11,648 bases of DNA from an uncultured Anaerolineaceae bacterium (GTDB taxonomy: Bacteria; Chloroflexota; Anaerolineae; Promineifilales; Promineifilaceae), in contig CALBTC010000053.1 in assembly GCA_937967805.1 (NCBI GenBank), forward strand, positions 1 through 11,648, in the 5' to 3' direction. Positions 4,993-11,648 of this stretch are shown here, piece by piece. The notes beneath the pieces were generated by a model. It was not told the origin of the DNA and searched no databases. It saw only the letters and a list, made by a program, of their open reading frames with translations. Both the position numbers and the translations under genes were made by a program. Every line of letters begins with the position of its first letter. Position 1 is the stretch's first letter.

Positions 4993-7900
4993 ATGGCTCG
5001 TTTGCAACTCCGCCTATTCGGCTCATTTCAAGTAGAAATAGACGGCAGGCCGGCTTCTAACTTCCGCTCCGACAAGGTGCGTGCCTTGCTGGCTTACCTG
5101 GCAATGGAGCCCGGCCGCGCCCACCGGCGCGAATCGCTGGCGGTCCGTTTCTGGCCGGCTAGCGACGACAGCGCCGCCCGCGCCAGTTTGCGCATGGCGC
5201 TTTCTAACCTGCGCCAGGTGCTGGAGCCCGTACTGGACGAAGATAACAAGCTGCCGCTGCTGGAGGTAACACGCCACAGTGCGCAACTCCACCGCGACAA
5301 TCCTGACTGCCGGCTCGACGTAGCCCGTTTCGACGCCTGGCTAGACGCCTGCGACACCCATCCCCATCAGGACCTGACCCACTGCCTGGTCTGTATTCCA
5401 CGTCTGGCCCAGGCTGTGGCCCTTTACACGGGCGATTTCCTGGCCGGATTAACCCTGGCCGATGCCCCATCCTTTGATGAATGGCGTCTGGTGCTCCAAG
5501 AAAAGTATCACCAGCGTGCCCTGGCTGCCTTGCAGACTTTGGCTCAACATCACCTGGCGGGAGGCGACACCGCGCAGGCGCAGGAATACGCCCGGCAGCA
5601 GCTTTCGTTGGCACCCTGGAACGAGGAGGCCCACCGGCAGTTGATGCAGGCATTGGCGCTGGCCGGGCAGCCGGGAGAGGCGTTGACACAATATGACGCC
5701 TGCCGCCGGGTGCTGGCCGAAGAGTTGGGGGTAGAGCCGACGACGGAGACGGTGGCCCTCGCCGGGCAAATCGAAGCCGGGGAGCTAGAGCAGTTAGAAA
5801 CAATTGGGCAACAGTCCACTGTTCCGGCGAGGATGACCCATAACTTACCGCCTCAGACAACGCCCTTTATCGGCCGGCGAACGGAGCTAATGGAAGTGCG
5901 GCGGCTGCTGCTCGATCCGGCATACCGGCTGGTGACGCTGGTTGGTGCAGGCGGCGTGGGAAAAACGCGCCTGGCGCTGGCGCTGGCCGGGCAAATGCAA
6001 CCCTACTTTCCTGAAGGCGTTTGGTTTGTACCCCTGGTCGGTGTGGAACGGCCGAATCCAGAAACAGACGATCTGGCTGCTGCTATTGAGGTTGCCCTGG
6101 CAACGGCCATTGCCGGCGCCCTCGACTTCACCTTCCAGGGGGAGGCCTCACTGCAAACGCAGCTACTGCGCTATTTGCGCGATAAAGAGCTGCTGCTGGT
6201 GCTGGACAACTTTGAGCATTTGCTGGAGGGGGTTGGTTTCTTAACTGAGATTCTCGGCCACGCTACTACCGTAACGCTGTTGGTTACTTCCCGCGAACGG
6301 CTCAATTTGCAGGCTGAATACAGTTACCATCTGCCGGGGCTGGTATTAGAAACGGATGGAGAGGCAGACACGGCCGTTCAGTCAGAAAGTGTGCAGTTGT
6401 TCGTGGAGCGTGCCGGAAGAGCACCAGCCGGATTTACCTTAACGAAAGCCAACTGGCCTCACGTTGTCGAAATTTGCCGCCTGGTGGATGGTCTACCGTT
6501 GGGCATTGAGCTGGCGGCCACCTGGACGAGCCAATACACCGTTGCCGAAATCGCCCGCGCCATGAAGGACAATCTAGGTTTTCTCACAACACAGAGGCAA
6601 GATGTACCGGACCGGCATCGCAGCCTGCAGGCCGTTTTTGAGCAATCGTGGCGCTTATTGGGAGGACGGGAACAGGCGGTGCTGGCGGTAGCGGCCGTTT
6701 TCCAGGGTCAATTCACACGGGAAGCGGCAGTGACGGTAATTGAAACGCCGCTCCTGGCCTTGGCCTCGCTCGTTGATAAATCACTCCTGCGCCGCAGCGT
6801 GGACGGCTGGTACGAGCTCCATCCGCTTTTACGCCAATTCGCCGGCCATAAACAAGAACAGTTTGCAACGGAAATGGCGCAGGCGCGGCCACGGTACATT
6901 CGTCACTATCTCTATTTAGTAATGGAGCAGGAAGCGAAACTGGACACCACCGCTGCTCCGGCGGCCCTGCGCCAACTGCGCCGCCATCTGCCTAATATCC
7001 GGCAGGCGTGGGAGTGGGCGGTAGATTCTCATAATCTGTCTCTGCTAAATGATAGCCTGGAGCCAATGGCAGCCTTCTTTATCCATGCCGGACTGCTGCA
7101 AGAAGGTGCCCAGCGTTTGGATACAGCCCTGGCGCAGTTGGCAACGACTGGTGCCGGTGACGCTGAATTGCACCGCGTCGTCCGTGCCCGCATGATGAAC
7201 CAACGCGCCCGCTTCGCCTATATCCTCACCGACTACGACGGGGGTCTCACCATTGCACAGTCGGCGCTGGAACTGGCGGTTAAGGCAGGGTTGGATACCG
7301 TCATAGCCCATTCCCGTCTGGAAATTGGTCGGGCGCTGGAGGGCAGATGTGAATATGAGGCGGCCCAGGTGCAGCTAGAGCAGGCTCTACAACTGGCAGA
7401 AGCGGAAAAGCAGCCCTTTGTGCACATCAACAGCCTGCGCACGCTGGGACACGTCTTGATGTTTCAGGGCGATTACGACGCTGCTCGCCGTCACTATAAG
7501 GCCGGGCTGGACGCCGCTCGCGAATACGGCCGTCACACCTCGGAAATTCATATGCGCATCAACCTGGGCAACATTGCCTACCTGGAAGGGGATTTCACGA
7601 CTTCGCGCCGTCAATTCGAACAGGCTATCGAGATGGCGCGACAGATGGGCAACCGGCGCGTTGAAAGCACCGCGTTGGGCAATCTAGGGCGTATTTTCTT
7701 GGATCAGGGAGAGTACACTGCGGCCCGCCGGGCGATTGAAGAATCGATTGCTTACAAAGCAGATATGGGCGACAGTTACGGAGTCGCAATCCTGCGCAAC
7801 AGCCTGGGTGACATCGCCCTAAACCAGGGGGATTACGAACAGGCCCGGACACTTTTCCGGCAGTGTGTGGCTGCTCACCAGGAAGCGGGCAACCGGCAGG

Positions 7901-8496
7901 CTACCGCCCACGCCCTGGCCAACGTAGCGCTGGCTATGCACCTGCTGGATGAGCACGAGGCGGCGGCGGCACTCTGCCGCGAATCCCTGGCGCTTTCCCG
8001 AGAAGTGGGTTCGGCGGTAGAGCAGGGGGATGCGCTCACGCGGCTGGGACAGGCGCTGGCCGCCCTGGGGCAAGAAGACGAGGCCATATCCACTTACGAA
8101 GAAGCGCTGGCGTTGCGACGCGAATTGGGTCAGACCAACCGGGCGCTTGAGCCGCTGGCCGGTCTGGCGCGCCTGGCGCTGGCGCAGGAACGCGTAGAGG
8201 AAGCGCTTGTCTATGTTGATGAGATTTGGGACTTTTTGCAGGACAATAATCTGACGGGCGTTGTGCAGCCTTTCCTGGTTTACCTGACTTGTTATGAGGT
8301 GCTGCAAGCCAACGCGGATGAACGGGCAACGGCCGTACTCAAAGACGCTTACCAACTTCTCCATGACCAGGCTGCCCGTATCGATGACGAAGCGGCCCGC
8401 CAGGCGTTCCTGGAAAACGTGGCCGCCCACAGGCAAATTGCGATGTATAATACCCGTTATGATAGCTTCTCTCAGCGGAACCATTCTAAAAATTGA
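4993..8496 (+). CDS. SARP/BTAD, NB-ARC and TPR transcriptional regulator (AfsR-like)
   Basis: This is a 1167-residue signal-transduction regulator. Residues 3-100 are a SARP winged-helix DNA-binding domain (LQLRLFGSFQV; KVRALLAYLA; ARASLRMALSNLRQVL). Residues about 107-265 form the BTAD helical domain (LYTGDFLAG; GVEPTTET). An NB-ARC/STAND ATPase follows, with Walker A GAGGVGKT at 318-325, Walker B LLLVLDN at 400-406, GLPL at 500-503 and an MHD-like HPLLRQF at 610-616. Eight TPR-like units with an exact 40-residue period fill about 770-1085. The design implies ATP-gated activation when a ligand or partner meets the TPR region; the signal is unknown. The ATG at 4993 is preferred over 4981 because the latter lies in the -10 box. 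It is divergent from the 4880-2254 operon, its likely target. Its last 38 bases overlap ruvA. Four cysteines (106, 120, 131, 134) sit in BTAD. Confidence 0.9.
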   Translation: MARLQLRLFGSFQVEIDGRPASNFRSDKVRALLAYLAMEPGRAHRRESLAVRFWPASDDSAARASLRMALSNLRQVLEPVLDEDNKLPLLEVTRHSAQLHRDNPDCRLDVARFDAWLDACDTHPHQDLTHCLVCIPRLAQAVALYTGDFLAGLTLADAPSFDEWRLVLQEKYHQRALAALQTLAQHHLAGGDTAQAQEYARQQLSLAPWNEEAHRQLMQALALAGQPGEALTQYDACRRVLAEELGVEPTTETVALAGQIEAGELEQLETIGQQSTVPARMTHNLPPQTTPFIGRRTELMEVRRLLLDPAYRLVTLVGAGGVGKTRLALALAGQMQPYFPEGVWFVPLVGVERPNPETDDLAAAIEVALATAIAGALDFTFQGEASLQTQLLRYLRDKELLLVLDNFEHLLEGVGFLTEILGHATTVTLLVTSRERLNLQAEYSYHLPGLVLETDGEADTAVQSESVQLFVERAGRAPAGFTLTKANWPHVVEICRLVDGLPLGIELAATWTSQYTVAEIARAMKDNLGFLTTQRQDVPDRHRSLQAVFEQSWRLLGGREQAVLAVAAVFQGQFTREAAVTVIETPLLALASLVDKSLLRRSVDGWYELHPLLRQFAGHKQEQFATEMAQARPRYIRHYLYLVMEQEAKLDTTAAPAALRQLRRHLPNIRQAWEWAVDSHNLSLLNDSLEPMAAFFIHAGLLQEGAQRLDTALAQLATTGAGDAELHRVVRARMMNQRARFAYILTDYDGGLTIAQSALELAVKAGLDTVIAHSRLEIGRALEGRCEYEAAQVQLEQALQLAEAEKQPFVHINSLRTLGHVLMFQGDYDAARRHYKAGLDAAREYGRHTSEIHMRINLGNIAYLEGDFTTSRRQFEQAIEMARQMGNRRVESTALGNLGRIFLDQGEYTAARRAIEESIAYKADMGDSYGVAILRNSLGDIALNQGDYEQARTLFRQCVAAHQEAGNRQATAHALANVALAMHLLDEHEAAAALCRESLALSREVGSAVEQGDALTRLGQALAALGQEDEAISTYEEALALRRELGQTNRALEPLAGLARLALAQERVEEALVYVDEIWDFLQDNNLTGVVQPFLVYLTCYEVLQANADERATAVLKDAYQLLHDQAARIDDEAARQAFLENVAAHRQIAMYNTRYDSFSQRNHSKN
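8446..8451 (+). promoter_or_regulatory. Possible -10 box for ruvA inside the regulator gene
   Basis: A perfect TATAAT lies 7 bases before the ruvA ATG, with TG directly ahead of it and no convincing -35. If used, transcription would begin at about the ATG itself, giving a leaderless ruvA message. It is in coding sequence, so a chance match is possible. Confidence 0.4.
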
Positions 8497-9040
8497 AGAA
8501 AGCAGCCTGGTGATCGGCGTGGGCGGCGTGGGGGTGCGGGTGTTTGTGCCGCGCACCGTGTTGGAAAATGTCGGCGGCATGGGCCGCTCGCTGCGGCTGC
8601 ACACGCATCTCATCGTGCGGGAGCAGGAGCTGTCGCTGTACGGCTTTGAGACCGAAGAGGATTTACAGCTTTTTGAGGTGCTGCTAGGGGTGAACGGGGT
8701 TGGCCCCAAGGTGGGGCTTGCCATTTTGGCCACGTTGAGCCCGGAGATGCTGAAGAGTGCCATTATGCGGGAGGAAACGGCCGTTCTCCAGCGCGTCCCC
8801 GGCATCGGCAAGAAAACGGCCGAACGCATCATGTTCCAACTGCGCGACAAGCTCGATTTGACCCAGGTGAGTACGGCCGTGCCGCTGGTCAGCGATGTGG
8901 ATGCCGACGTGATCGACTTCCTCACTGGGCTGGGCTTCAGCATTGTAGAAGCCCAATCTGCCCTGCAAAACATCCCCCGCGACATCAAATCCTTCGACGA
9001 GCGTGTACAAACAGCTTTGCAACACCTCGATCAGGGGTAA
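8459..9040 (+). CDS. ruvA: Holliday junction branch migration protein RuvA
   Basis: RuvA binds four-way DNA junctions as a tetramer and loads the RuvB motor. The 193-residue sequence shows the N-terminal OB-fold (MIASLSGTILKIEESSLVI). Two helix-hairpin-helix motifs follow (LLGVNGVGPKVGLAIL and LQRVPGIGKKTAERIM, residues about 72-125). The C-terminal RuvB-contacting domain (DVIDFLTGLGFSIVEAQSAL) comes last. The ATG at 8459 is set by the conserved MIASL start. Longer in-frame starts upstream run through the regulator gene in another frame and have no family match. No Shine-Dalgarno precedes it (TAATACCCGTT). It overlaps the regulator by 38 bases and is split from ruvC by 6.4 kb. ruvB is not in the window. 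Confidence 0.95.
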   Translation: MIASLSGTILKIEESSLVIGVGGVGVRVFVPRTVLENVGGMGRSLRLHTHLIVREQELSLYGFETEEDLQLFEVLLGVNGVGPKVGLAILATLSPEMLKSAIMREETAVLQRVPGIGKKTAERIMFQLRDKLDLTQVSTAVPLVSDVDADVIDFLTGLGFSIVEAQSALQNIPRDIKSFDERVQTALQHLDQG

Positions 9041-9049
9041 AATTCAGGC

Positions 9050-9343
9050 ATGGATGTTGTATACTACCTCCAAGGTGCTGCTTTTGAATGGGATGCCAGA
9101 AAAGCGCAAGCGAACCTTGAAAGACACAATGTCTCTTTTGAAGAAGCGGCGGAAGTGTTTTTCGATCCGTTTTACCAATTTGGTGATGCAATCCGAGGAG
9201 ATGAGCAGCGTGAGTTTGTGCTTGGCTATTCATTGTCGCAGCGAATTTTGTTGGTAGTGTATGTGGATCGCCGTGAGCGGACCAGAATAATTTCGGCGCG
9301 ACCTGCTACGCGTCAGGAAAGAAAGCAATATGAACGAGCTTAA
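9050..9343 (+). CDS. brnT: BrnT-like ribonuclease toxin
   Basis: The 97-residue protein matches the BrnT (DUF497) family, RelE-fold ribonucleases of type II toxin-antitoxin systems. Features are FEWDARKAQANLERHNVSF near residues 12-30, EEAAEVFFDP, and the late strand pair RILLVVYVDRRE followed by RIISARPATRQERKQYE. The last segment is the most conserved part of the family and carries the basic residues thought to act on RNA. It begins 9 bases after ruvA, and its 3' end overlaps the antitoxin gene by 14 bases. The toxin-first order is the usual one for brnTA. The only purine-rich sequence upstream (AGGGG, within ruvA) is distant, so translation may be weak or coupled to ruvA. Confidence 0.85.
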   Translation: MDVVYYLQGAAFEWDARKAQANLERHNVSFEEAAEVFFDPFYQFGDAIRGDEQREFVLGYSLSQRILLVVYVDRRERTRIISARPATRQERKQYERA

Positions 9344-9626
9344 TGAAGAACAGTTTGATTTGAAATTCAAACAAAGAGAAACGGAATCTGTAAATATTTC
9401 TGTTCCAACCGAAGTGATAGATTCTCTAAAGCGAATTGCCGCGCAAAAAGATATGAGTGAGGAAGCCTTATTGAAATTTTATATTGGACAAGGTTTGCGC
9501 CAGGATTTATCTAAGCTTTACTCTGAGCGTGTGCTGGAAACGGCAGAACAGGTGCTTTCAAAGCATATTCAATCCAAAGAAGAAATCTCTAATATTTTAA
9601 ATGAAATCCGGGCCGCAGCGGGTTGA
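9330..9626 (+). CDS. Antitoxin of the BrnT pair, RHH/CopG-like, not classic BrnA
   Basis: This 98-residue protein starts inside brnT (ATG 9330), so the two genes are translated as a coupled pair. Residues about 17-60 read as a ribbon-helix-helix region (VNISVPTEVIDSLKRIAAQ, then MSEEALLKFYIGQGLRQDL). The C-terminal third is helical and charged, as expected of the toxin-wrapping part. It lacks the GWQTRIN-type helix that I associate with canonical BrnA, so it belongs to another antitoxin family with a similar role: sealing the toxin and repressing the operon. The DNA is visibly AT-rich against its neighbours and contains no ACGGCCGT, which suggests recent acquisition. Confidence 0.75.
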   Translation: MNELNEEQFDLKFKQRETESVNISVPTEVIDSLKRIAAQKDMSEEALLKFYIGQGLRQDLSKLYSERVLETAEQVLSKHIQSKEEISNILNEIRAAAG

Positions 9627-9638
9627 GTAGCTGATCAG

Positions 9639-10070
9639 ATGAGAGCTATTTTAGAACAAGAAATTTGGGATTTTTTGCACGGTCATTTGCAAAGTATCTT
9701 CACCAAGGATGTAGCAACCTACAAAGCAACAACGGCCGAAGATTTATCGTTGTATGAATGGTTTGTCACGCCGCATCGCCAGGATGGATTGGACTTCCAC
9801 TTTTTTATGATTGACCACAGCTGGGCCGGCACCGACCGTGATTTTCGCTATGATTTATGGGAGCCACGGGTGCAGATTTATGGCGAGGGGCAGTCGGTGA
9901 TTACGGCCGTTGTCTCCTACACCTTCATGCTTACCATTGCCGGCGAAGCGGGCATCCAGCACCGCAGCCACAACGAAAGCCGCGTCCTCATCAAGGATCA
10001 GGACGGCTGGCAGGTGGTCCACGTCCACAAATCCCCCACCTGGCGTGCGCCACACGAGCCAGGCCAGTGA
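9639..10070 (+). CDS. NTF2-like protein, CaMKII-association-domain type
   Basis: The 143-residue protein has the NTF2 fold in the form seen in the CaMKII association domain and related bacterial SnoaL-like proteins. It has an opening helix EIWDFLHGHLQ, then YKATTAEDLSLYEWFVTP, GLDFHFFM, PRVQIYGEGQSVITAVVSYT, and the closing HNESRVLIKDQDGWQVVHVHKSP. The HVHKSP ending is a strong family sign. Such proteins are small dimers with a ligand pocket; no enzymatic role can be assigned. The ATG at 9639 comes 12 bases after the antitoxin stop and lacks a clear Shine-Dalgarno, so it may be read through from brnT. It is convergent with the ABC exporter genes. Confidence 0.8.
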   Translation: MRAILEQEIWDFLHGHLQSIFTKDVATYKATTAEDLSLYEWFVTPHRQDGLDFHFFMIDHSWAGTDRDFRYDLWEPRVQIYGEGQSVITAVVSYTFMLTIAGEAGIQHRSHNESRVLIKDQDGWQVVHVHKSPTWRAPHEPGQ

Positions 10071-10150
10071 TCGGTAATCAGTAAGTCGGCAATCGGTGAG
10101 CCGCTAGAAGAAGCCAGCCACCGATTACCGATAACGGTTTACCGATTACG
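10071..10150. repeat. Imperfect palindromic intergenic repeat
   Basis: The left arm (10071-10098) and right arm (10119-10150) are imperfect inverted copies built from variants of CGGTAATC or GATTACCG, around a 20-base centre (10099-10118). Folded, they give a long imperfect hairpin between two convergent genes, and the right arm contains the TAA stop of the permease. It could act as a terminator. From memory, CGGTAATC-type units recur between genes in some Chloroflexota and cyanobacteria, so it may be one copy of a mobile or REP-like element. Confidence 0.6.
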
Positions 10151-10964
10151 AAACATGGGCTCGCTGCCAGGGCCAGGCGCCCACAGTAAGGTTGCGGCGT
10201 TGGAAGAAGAAGACGGCCAGGGCAAAGCTTACCAGACCAATGCCCACCAACACGCCAATATCCCCCGCTTGCTGGCCTTCCATAACGGCCGTTCCCGAAG
10301 CATCTAAATAGGTGAACAGGAACAACGGCTCAAACGGCTCCAACGCGGTGGTAGAAGCGGCCAGGTTATTGCCAAAGTAGCTGATGACCAGGACGGCGGC
10401 GGCAATCATGGCGGCAAAGCGGCGGCTGGCGCAAAAGGCGGCCAGGAACAGGCTGAGCATTCCCACGGCAAAAACCAGTGGCCAGGCAGACATGACGGCC
10501 GTAAACAAATTCGCACCCGTCAGCTCCGTCTCAATCTGGCTTTCAATGGATTGAAAGACCAGCAGCGAGACTGTGGAGACGACCAAGAACATGATGAGTG
10601 AGGCAATGATAAAGGCAATCGCCTTAGCCGTGATAATTTGCCAGCGGGGCAGGGGCAGCGTGACGACCATTTCTAAACGGCCGTCTTCTTCCTCTCCTGC
10701 CAGCGTACCGGTCCCATTAATAATGCCGTAAATGGCGGCAATCAACGGCATGAAAATGATCAGAATGGAACCGACCCAATCAGGAAACGTGCCCAGACTC
10801 ATGCCCATCGCCTGGTAAATCTCCAGGTCTGCCAATCCTGCCATTTCGTCCGCCACAGACGGGTAGATGGCAATGTAGACAAGCGGAAAAAAACACAAAC
10901 CCAGGCTCCAGCCAATAATGGCGTTGCGCCGAAAAAGTAACTCTTGCCACAGTAACCTAAGCAT
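10146..10964 (-). CDS. ABC-2-type transporter permease
   Basis: This 272-residue integral membrane protein has about six membrane helices. The first is at residues 19-35 after a basic start (ELLFRRNAIIGW). Residues near 92-115 carry EEEDGRLEMVVTLPLPRWQ, the cytoplasmic segment typical of ABC-2 exporters that couples to the ATPase. It forms the membrane half of an exporter with the gene at 10957. The substrate is unknown; such pairs often export antibiotics, lipids or ions. The ATG at 10964 has GGAGG 5 bases upstream and overlaps the ATPase stop by 8 bases (ATGCTTAG), so this start is better than the in-frame ATG at 10988. Confidence 0.88.
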   Translation of the reverse strand: MLRLLWQELLFRRNAIIGWSLGLCFFPLVYIAIYPSVADEMAGLADLEIYQAMGMSLGTFPDWVGSILIIFMPLIAAIYGIINGTGTLAGEEEDGRLEMVVTLPLPRWQIITAKAIAFIIASLIMFLVVSTVSLLVFQSIESQIETELTGANLFTAVMSAWPLVFAVGMLSLFLAAFCASRRFAAMIAAAVLVISYFGNNLAASTTALEPFEPLFLFTYLDASGTAVMEGQQAGDIGVLVGIGLVSFALAVFFFQRRNLTVGAWPWQRAHVS

Positions 10965-11648
10965 GATTGCCTCCGTTCCCCTTGCCATAATAAGTCAGGA
11001 AGATCTCCTCCAGACTCACGTTAATTGTTTCAATATCTTGAATGTTATTCTCGGCGGCCGCTGCCAGCACCTGCGGCAGATTTTCCTGGACCTCCAGCAT
11101 GACGCTGCGATCCGAACGGTTCAGCTCGGTCACGCCTTCAATGTTGAAGACATCGGCCGGCGGTAAATCGGCAAAAATCATGTTAATGCGATTGACCCGC
11201 TGCGTTACCATCTCTTCGACGCGCTGCGTGGTCACCAGCTGGCCGTCACGAATAATGCCCACCCGGTCGCACACGGCCTGTACTTCTGACAAAATGTGGG
11301 AGGAGAAAAAGATGGTACGGCCGTCTGCCTTTGCCTCACGCACCATTTCCAGCACCGTTTGCTGCACCAGCGGGTCTAAACCGCCGGTGGGCTCGTCCAA
11401 AATCAGCAGGTCGGGCCGGTTCATAAACGCCGCCACGATGCCCACTTTTTGCTTGTTGCCGCGCGAAAAGTTGCCGATTTTGCGGCTGGTATCCAGGTCG
11501 AGCCGCTCAGCCAGCTCTTGCCAATACCCTTTGCTGCCATTTTCACTGCGCAAATATTCATACATCTTGAAGAACTGGTTGGCCTTCATGTTTTTGTACA
11601 GCGCCAGTTCACCAGGCAGGTAACCGATTCGTTCACGCAGCGCCACGC
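10957..11648 (-). CDS. ABC transporter ATP-binding protein, truncated by the window edge
   Basis: This is the C-terminal part (about 230 residues) of an ABC ATPase whose N-terminus, with Walker A, lies beyond base 11648. Visible are the segment RIGYLPGELALYKNM, the signature FSRGNKQKVGIV (a LSGGQ variant usual in this exporter group), Walker B LLILDEPTGGLDP, the H-loop SSHIL, and a C-terminal extension of about 90 residues that ends GNGGNHA. It energises export through the permease at 10146-10964. The GTG at 11646 is an internal valine rather than the start, because the Walker A half of the domain must precede it. The stop overlaps the permease start. Confidence 0.92.
   Translation of the reverse strand, partial: VALRERIGYLPGELALYKNMKANQFFKMYEYLRSENGSKGYWQELAERLDLDTSRKIGNFSRGNKQKVGIVAAFMNRPDLLILDEPTGGLDPLVQQTVLEMVREAKADGRTIFFSSHILSEVQAVCDRVGIIRDGQLVTTQRVEEMVTQRVNRINMIFADLPPADVFNIEGVTELNRSDRSVMLEVQENLPQVLAAAAENNIQDIETINVSLEEIFLTYYGKGNGGNHA
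10970..10974 (-). promoter_or_regulatory. Ribosome binding site fixing the permease start
   Basis: GGAGG on the minus strand, 5 bases before ATG 10964 and inside the end of the ATPase gene. It selects the shorter permease start and implies translational coupling of the pair. Confidence 0.7.

Larger units (their letters stand above)
384..11324. repeat. Dispersed 8-bp palindrome ACGGCCGT, 16 copies
   Basis: Exact copies begin at 384, 706, 1666, 2648, 4376, 4936, 6370, 7526, 8329, 8777, 8873, 9903, 10285, 10495, 10677 and 11317. Uniform base composition would predict about 0.2 in this length. Fifteen lie in coding sequence: ten read Thr-Ala-Val (ACG GCC GTN), four read (Tyr or Asp)-Gly-Arg and one spans Arg-Pro. 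One is intergenic (4936). It resembles the highly iterated palindrome HIP1 of cyanobacteria in behaviour, with a different sequence. Confidence 0.85.

Noticed and set aside
5204..5860. Minus-strand open frame of 218 codons inside the regulator gene
   Set aside because: Pro/Arg/Ala-rich shadow of the BTAD coding region, with no ribosome site and no recognisable domain.
6268..6274. Third CGTAACG heptamer, inside the regulator gene
   Set aside because: A single copy in coding sequence with no phased partner, so not counted as an operator.
8294..8458. N-terminal extension of ruvA by 55 codons
   Set aside because: The extension overlaps the regulator in another frame, has no RuvA homology, and the family begins at the MIASL motif (8459).
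7819..8988. Long minus-strand open frame (389 codons) across the regulator and ruvA
   Set aside because: It runs antisense to two clearly recognised genes, has low-complexity Ser/Arg-rich sequence and no family resemblance. It is a by-product of GC-rich codon use.
1..11648. tRNA, rRNA, CRISPR array, insertion sequence or phage attachment site
   Set aside because: I looked for cloverleaf-like ends, regular spacer arrays, transposase motifs and terminal inverted repeats and saw none. The split of ruvC and ruvA shows no target-site duplication that I could recognise.

Overview
The window looks like part of a chromosome of a free-living bacterium, most likely a member of the Chloroflexota (Anaerolineae, Ardenticatenia or Caldilineae side). 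This placement is an inference. It rests on a very large SARP/BTAD, NB-ARC and TPR regulator of the kind that is abundant there, on the mix of small NTF2-like and cupredoxin-like proteins, and on moderately high GC. No rRNA or other marker in the window settles it. All but about 0.7 kb is coding, and no gene-free stretch exceeds 300 bases.

Bases 1-2079 (plus strand) are housekeeping genes: purN (purine synthesis), then yebC and ruvC, which overlap by one base. A perfect bidirectional hairpin terminator follows ruvC. Bases 2142-4880 (minus strand) form a compact accessory operon. In transcription order it holds a 16-codon leader ORF, a small-domain/NTF2-like protein, an SRPBCC protein, a six-helix membrane protein and a double-cupredoxin lipoprotein. 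A relic that resembles the start of a SnoaL-like gene follows. The operon is divergent from a 1167-residue SARP-BTAD-NB-ARC-TPR regulator (4993-8496). The gap between them carries an 11-bp-phased direct repeat and an extended -10 box, the layout expected of a SARP operator. The operon and regulator together (about 6.4 kb) separate ruvC from ruvA, genes that are adjacent in many bacteria.

ruvA (8459-9040) starts inside the last codons of the regulator and has no visible Shine-Dalgarno sequence. A BrnT-like toxin with an overlapping, unusual antitoxin gene follows immediately, where ruvB might be expected. Next come an NTF2/CaMKII-association-like protein, an imperfect palindromic intergenic repeat, and a convergent ABC-2-type exporter pair (permease plus the truncated ATPase at the window edge).

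Two sequence-level patterns stand out. The 8-bp palindrome ACGGCCGT occurs 16 times, where chance predicts about 0.2. The regulator and its divergent operon look like a self-contained, possibly ligand-sensing cassette whose function I cannot name.
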